NCBI GenBank assembly: GCA_029553505.1
Contig: JAKPKY010000065.1
Coordinates: 1 to 64,000 of the forward strand
DNA length: 64,000 bases
Origin: Planctomycetota bacterium
GTDB lineage: Bacteria; Planctomycetota; Phycisphaerae; SM23-33
Direction: 5' to 3'
The notes under the pieces were generated by a model, which saw only the letters and a program-made list of their open reading frames with translations, was not told the DNA's origin and ran no database searches. Below, piece by piece: positions 35,139-43,524 of the stretch; within the stretch, counting starts at the first letter, position 1; every line of letters starts with the position of its first letter. Made by a program: the position numbers and the translations under genes.

Positions 35139-35540
35139 ATGTCAGAACGATGCTGCGAAGAGCTGTTCGAGGCCATGGTCGAGTCGGTGGGCGTCAAGAT
35201 GTTCGCATCGCGGATGGGCCTGAGCACCCGCCAGATTCACCGCATGCTCAACGGGGTCCAGCCGAATCCGATCGCCCGGATGTCCGAGGCGCTGAGCGCC
35301 TGCGAGGGCCTGACCGCCGACGCCGCCATGGACTACCTCTGCAAGCGGCGGGGCGGGTACTTCCTCCAGTTTCCCGACAACCTCTCCGACGCCAACGTCA
35401 ATGCCGTCAAGGAATCGGCCGAGGCCATCGTCGCCATCAGCGAGGGACGCTCGGTCCACATCACCATCCGTGAGATCCGCGAGGCCATCGCCGCGCTGGC
35501 GGCGCTGGAGGGAATGCTCGGACGAACCGGGAAGGCGTAA
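35139..35540 (+). CDS. HTH protein resembling phage CII-type regulators
   Basis: 133 aa from the ATG at 35139, which has AAGGA upstream; the open frame extends 228 bases up, but without a better start. Residues about 20-43 form a helix-turn-helix (GVKMFASRMGLSTRQIHRMLNG), and the rest is helical and acidic. The shape recalls small phage regulatory proteins (CII-like) found scattered in planctomycete chromosomes. No phage genes surround it. It is followed 20 bases later by a DUF6485 gene, probably co-transcribed. Confidence 0.6.
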   Translation: MSERCCEELFEAMVESVGVKMFASRMGLSTRQIHRMLNGVQPNPIARMSEALSACEGLTADAAMDYLCKRRGGYFLQFPDNLSDANVNAVKESAEAIVAISEGRSVHITIREIREAIAALAALEGMLGRTGKA

Positions 35541-35560
35541 GCCCGCAAGGAGCGCAAACG

Positions 35561-35755
35561 ATGGATTGCAAGAAAGAGAAAAACCTGGAGTTCTGCGGAT
35601 GCACGTACAGCGGTTGCAGCCGGCGGGGCGCGTGCTGCGACTGCCTCCAGTACCATCTCAAGAACCAGCAGCTTCCCGGGTGCTGTTTCCCGCCCGACGC
35701 GGAGCGCACCTACGACCGCAGCTTCAAGGCGTTCGCCCGCGCGTGGAACCTGTAG
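35561..35755 (+). CDS. DUF6485 cysteine-rich small protein
   Basis: 64 aa with nine cysteines (CGCTYSGCSRRGACCDCLQYH plus CC before the C-terminus), ending in ERTYDRSFKAFARAW. This is the pattern of the DUF6485 family, small proteins of unknown function that probably bind zinc or an iron-sulfur centre. The start ATG follows AAGGAG. It lies between the HTH protein and an IclR regulator; the function cannot be inferred from that. Confidence 0.8.
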   Translation: MDCKKEKNLEFCGCTYSGCSRRGACCDCLQYHLKNQQLPGCCFPPDAERTYDRSFKAFARAWNL

Positions 35756-35764
35756 CGTGACCGT

Positions 35765-36466
35765 ATGCTTCCCGCCCAGCCGAATGCGAGCCTGATGGAC
35801 GGCGTGACGTGCCTCCAGGCGTTGGCGACGGCCGACGCCCCGGTCGGCGTGCGCGAGCTGGCCCGGCGGCTGGGCATGGAGACCACGCGGGTCAACCGCC
35901 TGCTCAAGACGCTGGCGCACATCGGGATGGCCCGCCAGACGGCCGGGCGGAAGTACGTTCCGGGCCCGGCCATGCACGTGCTCAGCGCCCAGAGCCTGCA
36001 CGCCTCGGGGCTGATCCGCCGGGCGCTGCCCGCGCTGGAGGCGCTGCACCCATTGGGCTGCACGGTGGCGCTGGGGGTGCTGTGGCGCGACTCGGTGTGC
36101 TACCTGTACCACGCGATTCCGGGCATGCCGCCCGAGGCGGCGCTGGGGCGCGTGGGAGTGTTCCCGGCGGCGCAGTCGGGCATCGGGCTGGCGCTGCTGG
36201 CGGCGATGACCGATGACGAGGTTCGCGCCTTGTACTCCGATCGCCCGCCGGCTGGAGGAATCGAGGCGCTGCTGGAAAAGCTCGCCGAGGTCCGCCGCGA
36301 GGGGCACGCGTTCGTCCAGACTCGCCGCCGCCCTCGCACGGTGACGCTGGCCATCGGTGTGGGCAGCCCGCCCTATGCGGCCGTGGCGCTCGCGGGGGAC
36401 CTCTCCACGCGATCCGTGCCGCGCCTGGCGAAACTCCTCCGCGAGGCGGCGGAAAAAATGGCGTGA
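35765..36466 (+). CDS. IclR-family transcriptional regulator
   Basis: 233 aa. An N-terminal winged helix (residues 8-70: MDGVTCLQALATADAPVGVRELARRL and VNRLLKTLAHIGMAR) is joined to the effector-binding domain (about 85-230), with a YLYHAIPG strand and the typical SGIGLALLAAM helix. IclR proteins control sugar and aromatic catabolism. The nearest candidates are the upstream GH16/GH31 genes. The effector is unknown. Confidence 0.8.
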   Translation: MLPAQPNASLMDGVTCLQALATADAPVGVRELARRLGMETTRVNRLLKTLAHIGMARQTAGRKYVPGPAMHVLSAQSLHASGLIRRALPALEALHPLGCTVALGVLWRDSVCYLYHAIPGMPPEAALGRVGVFPAAQSGIGLALLAAMTDDEVRALYSDRPPAGGIEALLEKLAEVRREGHAFVQTRRRPRTVTLAIGVGSPPYAAVALAGDLSTRSVPRLAKLLREAAEKMA

Positions 36467-36490
36467 ACCGGCGCTTATTTTCCGCGATCG

Positions 36491-36557
36491 GTAGGGTGGG
36501 CAGCTCCGCTGCCCACGGCGTCACGGTTATCTTTGGTGGGCAGACAAGCTGCCCACC

Positions 36558-36561
<4 letters not shown>
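36491..36561. repeat. GTAGGGTGGGCAGC inverted repeat next to ruvB stop
   Basis: GTAGGGTGGGCAGC at the left pairs with GCTGCCCACCCTAC at the right, and each arm has its own small palindrome (GGGCAGCTCCGCTGCCC, GTGGGCAGACAAGCTGCCCA). It separates the convergent IclR and ruvB genes. Its right end contains the TAG stop codon of ruvB. Confidence 0.7.
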
Positions 36562-37601
<1,040 letters not shown>

Positions 37602-37606
37602 TTTTT

Positions 37607-38114
37607 TAGTAGCCGGCAGCCAGTAGCCGGTAGCCGGTAACGGCAGTGTCAGCTTTCGGAAACGGCCTTCTTTCTCTGCAAGTACCCAATATATCCGTTC
37701 AAGAGCTTCAGAAGCTCCAGGCAATCTTCCCGCTTGAACTGTTCCAGGCGTTCCTTGTCGGCGTAGCGTTCGTCAATGCAAACATGAATCTGATCGATCA
37801 GTTCCATCAGGGAACCGCGTGAATGCCTGCAAAACTGCGTATTTTCCTGCCAATGGTGGCGTCCATATCCTTCGGCAATATTGCTTGTGACGGATACGGA
37901 AGCCCGTCGCATCTGGTCGGCCAGCCCCTTCTGCTCGTGGGACGGAAGCATTTTTGCCAGGGCATAGATTCGCTGTCGGAATCTCCTTGCCGCCTTGTAG
38001 ACGTCCAAATCTTCGAACCCGAACGGGCTTGCCGATTGGCCATACTTGCTCATGCTCTGTCCTCATCGCATGATGCATTCCGCCCCGACTACTGGCTACT
38101 GACTACTGGCTACG
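37607..38114 (-). mobile_element. Four-helix-bundle gene cassette between ruvA and ruvB, with inverted TAGCCAGTAG arms
   Basis: A unit of about 0.5 kb. The left arm (37607-37641) is TAGTAGCCGGCAGCCAGTAG and further copies of GTAGCCGG. The right arm (38087-38114) is GACTACTGGCTACTGACTAC..., the reverse complement of the same motif. The arms are inverted and enclose one gene, the four-helix-bundle protein. The cassette lies exactly between the ruvA stop and ruvB start; the TAG stop of ruvA is part of the right arm. No transposase is present. Confidence 0.6.
37649..38053 (-). CDS. Four-helix-bundle protein (S23 / 23S-rRNA intervening-sequence type)
   Basis: 134 aa. The signature is clear: FGFEDLDVYKAARRF at 11-25, RRASVSVTSNIAEGYGR at about 49-65, and SRGSLMELIDQI at about 79-90, the conserved core of the S23/IVS family, which folds as a pentameric four-helix bundle and is thought to bind nucleic acid. 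Related proteins were first seen within 23S rRNA intervening sequences; stand-alone copies like this are common in uncultured bacteria. It lies between inverted repeat arms inside the ruvA-ruvB junction. Confidence 0.9.
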   Translation of the reverse strand: MSKYGQSASPFGFEDLDVYKAARRFRQRIYALAKMLPSHEQKGLADQMRRASVSVTSNIAEGYGRHHWQENTQFCRHSRGSLMELIDQIHVCIDERYADKERLEQFKREDCLELLKLLNGYIGYLQRKKAVSES

Positions 38115-38736
38115 ATTTTCCTCCGGCCTTCAGGCGGTAGGCGTGCTGGAGGATGGTCTCGGGACTGTCCAGTTCGGGGGCGACGGCCAGCACGCGCTCG
38201 ACGAGTGCGGCTGCGTCGGCGCGTTTCTCGCCCAGTTGCACGAGCACGGCGATGGCCTCGGCGGCGGCGGGGGGCAGTTCGGGCTGGGGCGTCGCGGCCC
38301 GTTCGCCCGCGAACGCCTCGACCTTTCCGTGCAGTTCGGCGATGATCTGCTCGGCCGTGCGCTTTCCGATCTCCGGCAGGGCGACGAGGAAGCGGGCGTC
38401 CTTGGCCTGGATGGCGGCAGCGACCTCGGCCACCGGGCGGGCCAGCGCCCGCAGCGCCTTGCGGATTCCGATTCCCTTGACGGTGGTGAAGACGCGGAAG
38501 AACGCGCGGTCCGTCTCGGCGAGGAAGCCCAGCAGGCGCGGCGTGACCGCGCCGTGCGACGGGTCGCCCTCGTGATAGTGGATGGTGTGCAGGACGACGT
38601 CCTGCCCGACGCGCCGCGCGAGGCGCTCGACGTCGAAGGCGGGCACGAGCACCTCGTACCACAGGCCGGCCCCGGCGTCGACCAGCGCCGCGCCCTCGCC
38701 CACCTGCTCCAACCTGCCTGCGATACGTGCGATCAT
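38110..38736 (-). CDS. ruvA: Holliday junction recognition protein RuvA
   Basis: 208 aa, normal length. The N-terminal OB domain (MIARIAGRLEQVGEGAAL) and two helix-hairpin-helix motifs (FRVFTTVKGIGIRKALRAL at about 80-98 and LVALPEIGKRTAEQIIAEL at about 117-135) are followed by the C-terminal domain III that contacts RuvB. It binds four-way junctions as a tetramer. The final TAG is formed by the arm of the four-helix-bundle cassette, so the last residues (AGGKS) adjoin foreign sequence. Confidence 0.95.
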   Translation of the reverse strand: MIARIAGRLEQVGEGAALVDAGAGLWYEVLVPAFDVERLARRVGQDVVLHTIHYHEGDPSHGAVTPRLLGFLAETDRAFFRVFTTVKGIGIRKALRALARPVAEVAAAIQAKDARFLVALPEIGKRTAEQIIAELHGKVEAFAGERAATPQPELPPAAAEAIAVLVQLGEKRADAAALVERVLAVAPELDSPETILQHAYRLKAGGKS

Positions 38737-38748
38737 AGACCCCGAAGT

Positions 38749-39410
38749 CCACTAAAGAAAACAGCAAGAAAAGAACGGTCCACGGATTCCACGGATTTCA
38801 CGGATTACAAAACAACAAGAAGCAGTCCACGAATTACACGAATTCCACGAAGTAAAACAGCACGAAAAGAACGGTCCACGAATTACACGAATTCCACGAA
38901 GTAAAACAGAAAGAAAAGAATCGTCTACGAATGTCCCGAATTTCGCGGAGGAGTTCAAACAAAAAGCGTTCGAATCAGAGGACGACTCTTCGGGATTCAA
39001 AACTTGCGCATCCGAAATTCATCAGGATCGCCAATTGCAACCCGGACGCCTTCAAATAGGATAGCGCCTGGGCCAGGTGGTCATCCGTCAGGCGGTCCAG
39101 GGCCTTCAGCTCGAGCACGATCTTGCCGTCCACCAGCAGGTCCACCCGGAAATCGCCGCAAAGACACTTCTCGTACCAGACCTGCAGGCCCTTCTCGCTC
39201 TCAAAGGGAATGCCCGCCTTTGCCAATTCATAGCCCATGGCCTTTTGATAGACCGATTCGGGAAATCCCGGCCCCAGGGCGGAGTGGACGCGCTGCGCGC
39301 AGCCGATGACGTCAAAGCTCAACTTCCGATGGAGAATATCCGCCATGACCGATTCCCCTTCGCTGCAATCTCTTCTTTTTCTTTTCGTGTAATTCGTGCA
39401 ATTCGTGGAC
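38749..39410 (-). mobile_element. GxxExxY gene cassette between ruvC and ruvA, with inverted CACGAATT arms
   Basis: A unit of about 0.66 kb. The left arm (38749-38950) has three tandem units of about 60 bases containing GGTCCACGAATTACACGAAT and AAGAAAAGAA. The right arm (39371-39410) is their reverse complement (TTCGTGTAATTCGTGCAATT). The arms are inverted and enclose one gene, the GxxExxY protein. The TAG stop of ruvC lies at the outer edge of the right arm. A second copy of the right-arm motif is at 52884-52921. Confidence 0.6.
38975..39346 (-). CDS. GxxExxY protein (PD-(D/E)XK nuclease-like)
   Basis: 123 aa. The family motif is GPGFPESVY (about 25-33). A nuclease-like centre follows: DFRVDLLVDGKIVLELKA (about 65-82), with Asp and Glu-x-Lys placed as in PD-(D/E)XK enzymes. 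GxxExxY proteins are widespread in uncultured bacteria, usually as single genes in repeat-rich intergenic DNA; their activity is not established. The start ATG lies 25 bases inside the right repeat arm. Both arms and the gene together form a cassette inside the ruv operon. Confidence 0.88.
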   Translation of the reverse strand: MADILHRKLSFDVIGCAQRVHSALGPGFPESVYQKAMGYELAKAGIPFESEKGLQVWYEKCLCGDFRVDLLVDGKIVLELKALDRLTDDHLAQALSYLKASGLQLAILMNFGCASFESRRVVL

Positions 39411-39898
39411 TATCTTCTCCTACCCGCGCAGAGGGCGATGGCCAGCGCGTCGGCCACGTCCGGCGGACTGGGCAGTTCGGCCAGGCGGCAGGCGGACTGG
39501 ATGGCCAGTTGCATCTGGCGCTTGCTGGCGTGCCCGTTTCCGGTGAGGGACTTCTTGACCATGGTGGCGGGCAGGTTTCGGACGGGCACGCCGGCCTGTT
39601 CGGCCGCCAGCATGATCGCCCCGCGCGCGTGGGCCATCAGGATGGCCGTCCGCGGGTGCTTGTAGTGGGCGTAGAGCTGCTCGATGGCCACCAGGTCGGG
39701 CTTCAACTCGGCCAGCAGTTCCGCCAGGTCCGCGTGAATTTGGGCAATCCGCCGGGCGAGGGTCGCCTTGGCGTCGGTGCGGATCGTGCCGGCCTCGGCC
39801 ACCGCCGGCTCGCGGCGTCCGAAGTCCACGCACCCGTAGCCGGTGATGTTCAATCCCGGGTCGATGCCCAGCACGCGATAAGACGACGTCCTTGTCAT
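39410..39898 (-). CDS. ruvC: Holliday junction resolvase RuvC
   Basis: 162 aa. RNase H-like resolvase with its catalytic acids visible: Asp12 in LGIDPGLN, Glu73 in VAIEQLYAH, and the C-terminal pair in PPDVADALAIAL (about 146-156). It cuts four-way junctions in concert with RuvAB. It is the first gene of a minus-strand ruvC-ruvA-ruvB order. The C-terminus is short (GRRR, then TAG), ending just at the GxxExxY cassette; the frame might have been trimmed by the insertion, though the length is only slightly below the normal 165-173 aa. Confidence 0.94.
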   Translation of the reverse strand: MTRTSSYRVLGIDPGLNITGYGCVDFGRREPAVAEAGTIRTDAKATLARRIAQIHADLAELLAELKPDLVAIEQLYAHYKHPRTAILMAHARGAIMLAAEQAGVPVRNLPATMVKKSLTGNGHASKRQMQLAIQSACRLAELPSPPDVADALAIALCAGRRR

Positions 39899-39954
39899 GC
39901 TGAAATCATAAAGGCCAAAGGGGAAAGGGGGAAGGCCGAAGAGGGATTGTCAAT

Positions 39955-40000
39955 CCCGACGCGCCCGGGTTCCCGGTTCCTCGGTTCCGGGTTCCTTCTT
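39955..40000. repeat. GGTTCC-type short-period repeat, single arm (family D)
   Basis: GGGTTCCCGGTTCCTCGGTT and onward, a short-period GGTTCC arm without its partner, in the 105-base gap between ruvC and cysS. The rest of the gap is low-complexity A/G-rich sequence (AAAGGCCAAAGGGGAAAGGG). Confidence 0.5.
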
Positions 40001-40003
40001 CGT

Positions 40004-41419
40004 TCACGCCCGCCGCCAGGTGGTTCCCTGGGGCGTGTCCATCAGTTCGATGCCGTCGGCCTGGAGCCGGTTGCGGATCTCGTCGGCGCGGGCGAAGTTT
40101 TTGGCCTTCTTTGCGGCCGCCCGCTCGGCGATGAGCCGGTCGATCTCGGCCTCGTCCACCGCGAGGGCCTCTTCGTGCATCTCGGCGACGCCCAGGCCCA
40201 GCACGCGGTCCATCTCCAGCAGGGTGGCGTGGACGGCTGGCGGGGGAGCGCCATCGGCGTTCTTCAGTGCGGCCCAGAAGGCCGCCAGGGCGCGGGGCAT
40301 GTTCAGGTCGTCCTCGACGGCCTGGCGGAACGGCGCCAGCAGGGCCTCGTCGGGGGCCGCCGGTTCGGCGCCGTCCCTGCGCAGATCGAGCACGGCCCGC
40401 TTGAGGTTGCGGTAGGCGTTGGCGGCCGCGTCGAGCGACTCCCACGTGAACGCGAGCTGCTGGCGGTAGTGCGCGTTGAGGCAGAAGTAGCGATAGGCCA
40501 GCGGGTCGTAGCCCTTCTCGACGAGCAGGTCGAGCTTGAGGAACTCGCCGCTGGACTTGCTCATGCGGGCGGTCTCGTTGCCGGCCTTGGGCAGCGTCAG
40601 GAACTCGCCGTGCATCCACCATCGGCACCACTCGTGCCCGAGGGCGCACTCGGCCTGGGCGATCTCGTTGGTGTGGTGGACGGGAATGTGGTCGATCCCG
40701 CCGCAGTGGATGTCCAGCCGGTCGCCGAGGTATTTGAGGGCCATCGCGGAGCACTCGATGTGCCAGCCGGGGAAGCCCACGCCCCACGGGCTCGGCCACT
40801 CCATCAGGCGTTTCTTGTCCGGCGGGGAGAACTTCCAGAGGGCGAAGTCGGTGGCGTTGCGTTTTCCCGCGGACAGCTCGATCCGCGCCCCGGCCTGGAG
40901 GCCCGCGATGTCCAGGCGCGCGAGCTTGCCGTAATCGGGCAGCCTGGACGTGTCGAAATACACGCCGTCGCCTTCGACGACGTAGGTGTAGCCCTTTTCC
41001 TCCAGGGCGCGGACCTGGGCGATCTGCTCGGCGATGTGGTCGGTCGCGCGGCACCAGACGTCGGGCTCGAGGATGTTCAGGCGGCGCAGGTCCGCGCGGA
41101 AGGCGTCCCAGTAGAACTGGGCGATCTGCCAGACGGTCTTCCCCTCGCGCTGGGCGCCGAGGGCCATCTTGTCCTCGCCCTCGTCGGCGTCGCTGACGAG
41201 GTGTCCCACGTCGGTGACGTTCATGACGTGGCGGACCCGGAAGCCGCACCATTGCAGGGCGCGCTTCAGCACGTCCTCGAAGACGTACGTGCGGAGGTTG
41301 CCGATGTGGGCGTAGTTGTAGACGGTCGGACCGCAGGTGTAGAGGCGCACCGTCGGCGGTTCGAGCGGCGCGAACTCCTCCACGCGGCGGGTCATCGTGT
41401 TGTAGAGTTTCAGGGGCAT
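40004..41419 (-). CDS. cysS: Cysteinyl-tRNA synthetase
   Basis: 471 aa. The ATG at 41419 (MPLKLYNT) is preceded directly by a repeat arm, and the longer frame to 41578 reads through repeats. Class I aminoacyl-tRNA synthetase motifs: CGPTVYNYAHIGN (HIGH box, about 26-38) and RMSKSSGE (KMSKS box, about 260), with the zinc site cysteines C and H of WHIECS and the DIHCGGIDHIPVHHTNEIAQ stretch. It charges tRNA-Cys. The expected C-terminal anticodon-binding domain is present. Its own ribosome site appears to have been overwritten by the repeat. Confidence 0.95.
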   Translation of the reverse strand: MPLKLYNTMTRRVEEFAPLEPPTVRLYTCGPTVYNYAHIGNLRTYVFEDVLKRALQWCGFRVRHVMNVTDVGHLVSDADEGEDKMALGAQREGKTVWQIAQFYWDAFRADLRRLNILEPDVWCRATDHIAEQIAQVRALEEKGYTYVVEGDGVYFDTSRLPDYGKLARLDIAGLQAGARIELSAGKRNATDFALWKFSPPDKKRLMEWPSPWGVGFPGWHIECSAMALKYLGDRLDIHCGGIDHIPVHHTNEIAQAECALGHEWCRWWMHGEFLTLPKAGNETARMSKSSGEFLKLDLLVEKGYDPLAYRYFCLNAHYRQQLAFTWESLDAAANAYRNLKRAVLDLRRDGAEPAAPDEALLAPFRQAVEDDLNMPRALAAFWAALKNADGAPPPAVHATLLEMDRVLGLGVAEMHEEALAVDEAEIDRLIAERAAAKKAKNFARADEIRNRLQADGIELMDTPQGTTWRRA

Positions 41420-41446
41420 TTTCGATTTCGGATTTTCGATTTTAGA
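41419..41446. repeat. ATTTCGGATTTTCG-type arm at the cysS start
   Basis: TTTTCGATTTCGGATTTTCG and onward, the same short-period unit as the arms of the etf cassette at 57584-58065. It abuts the ATG of cysS. Only one arm is present. Confidence 0.6.
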
Positions 41447-41482
41447 ATGTCGGCGCGAAAAGCGGCGCCGTTGCTGTTTTAT

Positions 41483-41570
41483 AGTTCGGAGTTCGTAGTT
41501 CGAAGTTCGAAGATCGCCTCGACCTTCTTCCGCCTTCGAACTTCGACCTACGACCTTCGACCTTCTTCTG
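41483..41570. repeat. AGTTCGAAGTTCG inverted repeat at the ispF stop
   Basis: AGTTCGGAGTTCGTAGTTCG and AAG at the left is answered by CTTCGAACTTCGACCTACGA at the right: inverted arms of a TTCGA-based unit, about 88 bases in all. The right arm encodes the last residues (EGRRS) and the TAG stop of ispF. Confidence 0.65.
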
Positions 41571-42036
41571 CCAGGCACACCACGGCCAGCGCGGCGATTC
41601 CTTCCTCGCGTCCGACGAAGCCCATCCGTTCGTTGGTCTTGGCCTTGACGGACACGGCCTCGGCGCCGACGCCCAGCAGGGCGGCGATCCGCTCCCGCAT
41701 CGCGAGTTTGTGGGCGGAGAGCTTCGGTCGCTCGGCCAGCACGGTCACGTCGGCGTTTTCCACCCGCCAGCCTTTCCGCCGCGCCAGTTCGACGGCCTGC
41801 CGGACGAACGTCGCGCTGTCCGCGCCGGTCCAGCGCGGGTCGGTGTCGGGGAAGCGCTCGCCGATGTCACCGGCACCCAGCGCCCCGAGCAGCGCGTCGG
41901 TCAGGGCGTGCAGGACGGCGTCGGCGTCGCTGTGCCCGGCCAGGCCCTGCTCGTGCTCGATGCGCACGCCGCCCAGGACCAGCGGCCTGCCGGCGGCGAA
42001 ACGGTGCGAATCGTATCCGAAACCGATTCTCGGCAT
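41548..42036 (-). CDS. ispF: 2-C-methyl-D-erythritol 2,4-cyclodiphosphate synthase IspF
   Basis: 162 aa from the ATG at 42036 (MPRIGFGYDSHRF). Metal ligands of the active site: Asp and His in GYDSHRF (about 7-11) and His in AGHSDADAVLHALTDALLGA (about 38-57). The CDP-MEP-binding FPDTDPRWTGADS follows, and the C-terminal VKAKTNERMGFVGREEGIAA. It closes the ring in the non-mevalonate isoprenoid pathway. An ATG at 42042 is an alternative. The C-terminal end (EGRRS and stop) lies in a repeat arm. Confidence 0.95.
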   Translation of the reverse strand: MPRIGFGYDSHRFAAGRPLVLGGVRIEHEQGLAGHSDADAVLHALTDALLGALGAGDIGERFPDTDPRWTGADSATFVRQAVELARRKGWRVENADVTVLAERPKLSAHKLAMRERIAALLGVGAEAVSVKAKTNERMGFVGREEGIAALAVVCLAEEGRRS

Positions 42037-42536
42037 GGTCATACAGTACGGCATCGCCCGCCCGCAGACAAGCGCCGAGATGCGGGCAGTTCCAGCGAAG
42101 GGCGGGGCAGCGACATCGCAACCGAAGGTTGCCCAGACCCGGGAGCGATCTTCGATCCGTGTGCCTGAACGGCTTGCGGCGCTCCATGATTTCCTTCCCC
42201 CGCTTATGTTTTTCCCGAAGGGGTTCCTGCATTCCCGACACGGGCCAAGGCATGGTTTCCATTCCCAACCTCTCTTGGGCATATAACCACAACCATCTTT
42301 AATATAAGAATATATGATAATTCTTCGTTTTGATTCTCCGATGGATTTCCCCAGTCGTATGGGATTAAATCTGCCCACAATCCCCCAAATTATCTAAATT
42401 GCCAAAAATACTCAAGTTTTCTAAACCACCTCTCCGATTTTATCAGTGTTATGCAAATAACCCATCTTCTCAAATCGTATGCAAATTAACATAAGGCGGC
42501 GACTCGGCCGCGACGACCCCGAGAAAGGATCGTGAC
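42037..42536. other. 500-base intergenic region, AT-rich in its right half
   Basis: This gap separates the divergent ispF and corrinoid-type genes. From about 42290 to 42495 it is strongly AT-rich (for example TTAATATAAGAATATATG, TATGCAAATTAACATAAGG), unlike the GC-rich genes around it. It should hold promoters for both directions, but I cannot place -35/-10 pairs. On the minus strand the ispF frame stays open to 42378 with a Cys-rich stretch (CLGPCREC); this is not a supported gene. Confidence 0.5.
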
Positions 42537-43280
42537 ATGAACTACGCCGAACTCTTCAAGCAGTATGTCGAGCATCTCTTTGCCGGACATCGGGCCGAGA
42601 GCCGGGAAGTGATCTTCGCGGCCGAGGACCGCGGCGTGCCCGCCTGCAAGCTGCTGAAGAACATCATCTGGCCGGCGATGGAGCAGGTCGAGCAGCTTTA
42701 CCGTCAGAACCATATCTCGCGCGTCGTCGAGCACATGGCCACGCGGATCAACCGCATGATCGGCGACCAGCTCCAGGGCTACCTGGCCCGCAAACCGAAG
42801 TCCGGGCGGCGGATCATCGTCACCTGCGGCGACGGGGAGATCGAGGAACTCGGCGCGCAGATCACGGCCGACCTGTTCGAGGCTGAAGGCTGGAGCGTGT
42901 GGTTCCTCGGCTCGGGCGTGCCGAACGACGAGATCCTCCAGCTCGTCGGGCAACTTCGCCCGGACATCCTGTGCATCTACGGGGCCCAGCCGCAGGGCGT
43001 GCCCAACATCCGCAAGCTCGTCGAACTGGTCCGCGAGGTCAACGCGGTGTCCGACATGCAGATCATGGTCACCGGCGGGGTGTTCAGCCGGGCCGACGGA
43101 CTGGCCGACGAGATCCGCGTGGACCTGTACGCCCCCAACGCCAAGGAAGCGGTGCAGGTGGCCGAGGAGCATCCCGTCCGAATCCCCAAGCCGGACGTCC
43201 CCCAGCCGGGCCGCCGCCGCAAACGCAAGAGCGGAAAGACAGCCTCGGCGAAGATGCGAAAGCAAGCCGCCGTCGCCTGA
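42537..43280 (+). CDS. B12-binding-domain protein with altered cobalamin motif
   Basis: 247 aa. The N-terminal four-helix B12-binding-2 domain (residues 1-85) is followed by a Rossmann cobalamin domain (about 88-215) and a basic tail (RRRKRKSGKTASAKMRKQ). GDGEIEELGAQI (about 98-109) occupies the place of the DxHxxG motif, where the His ligand of cobalt normally sits; here it is Glu. GSGVPNDEIL and MVTGGVFSR, other parts of the site, are intact. It may bind cobalamin without the His ligand or have another role. It follows GAAAGGA with good spacing. Confidence 0.75.
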   Translation: MNYAELFKQYVEHLFAGHRAESREVIFAAEDRGVPACKLLKNIIWPAMEQVEQLYRQNHISRVVEHMATRINRMIGDQLQGYLARKPKSGRRIIVTCGDGEIEELGAQITADLFEAEGWSVWFLGSGVPNDEILQLVGQLRPDILCIYGAQPQGVPNIRKLVELVREVNAVSDMQIMVTGGVFSRADGLADEIRVDLYAPNAKEAVQVAEEHPVRIPKPDVPQPGRRRKRKSGKTASAKMRKQAAVA

Positions 43281-43284
43281 CGCG

Positions 43285-43523
43285 AATCTTCAAGTAGGAC
43301 AGGCGTCTCGCCTGTCTTGCCGGGAGATCGAGGAGCCTGCATCGGCGCCGACGGGCCCACGCCCGCCGGCGTCGTGCTTTTAGTAGCCAGTAGCCAGTAG
43401 CCAGTAGCCGGGAGCCGGGGAAGAAAGGACCCGGAACTCGGAACCAGGAACCCGTTTCCGCGCAGGATGCTTTTCCCGTGTTCCCGGTTCCCCCGTTCCG
43501 GGTTCCGGTCTTCGGTCTTCTCC
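43285..43523. repeat. Compound repeat region after the corrinoid-type gene
   Basis: The gap holds four units in a row. First is a GACAGGCG-TCT-CGCCTGTC hairpin (43299-43317). Second is a GC-rich imperfect palindrome (about 43340-43375). Third is a TAGTAGCCAGTAGCCAGTAG arm (43380-43415), of the same family as the ruvA-ruvB cassette arms. Last is a family D inverted repeat (43430-43523) with a GTTTCCGCGCAGGATGC core. No gene is present. Confidence 0.6.
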
Positions 43524-43524
43524 G

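Noticed and set aside
38749-38950. CRISPR-like array of 60-base units
   Set aside because: The units are tandem but share most of their length, with no unique spacers, no cas genes, and an inverted partner at the other side of the GxxExxY gene.
39077-42286. Very long + strand ORF (1069 codons) across ruvC, cysS and ispF
   Set aside because: It runs antisense to three well-defined genes and through repeats; its translation is low-complexity with no recognised domain.
42037-42378. N-terminal extension or separate small gene upstream of ispF (minus strand, with CLGPCREC)
   Set aside because: The Cys motif is tempting as a zinc ribbon, but there is no ribosome site, IspF begins naturally at MPRIGFGYDSHRF, and the alternate frames look equally random.
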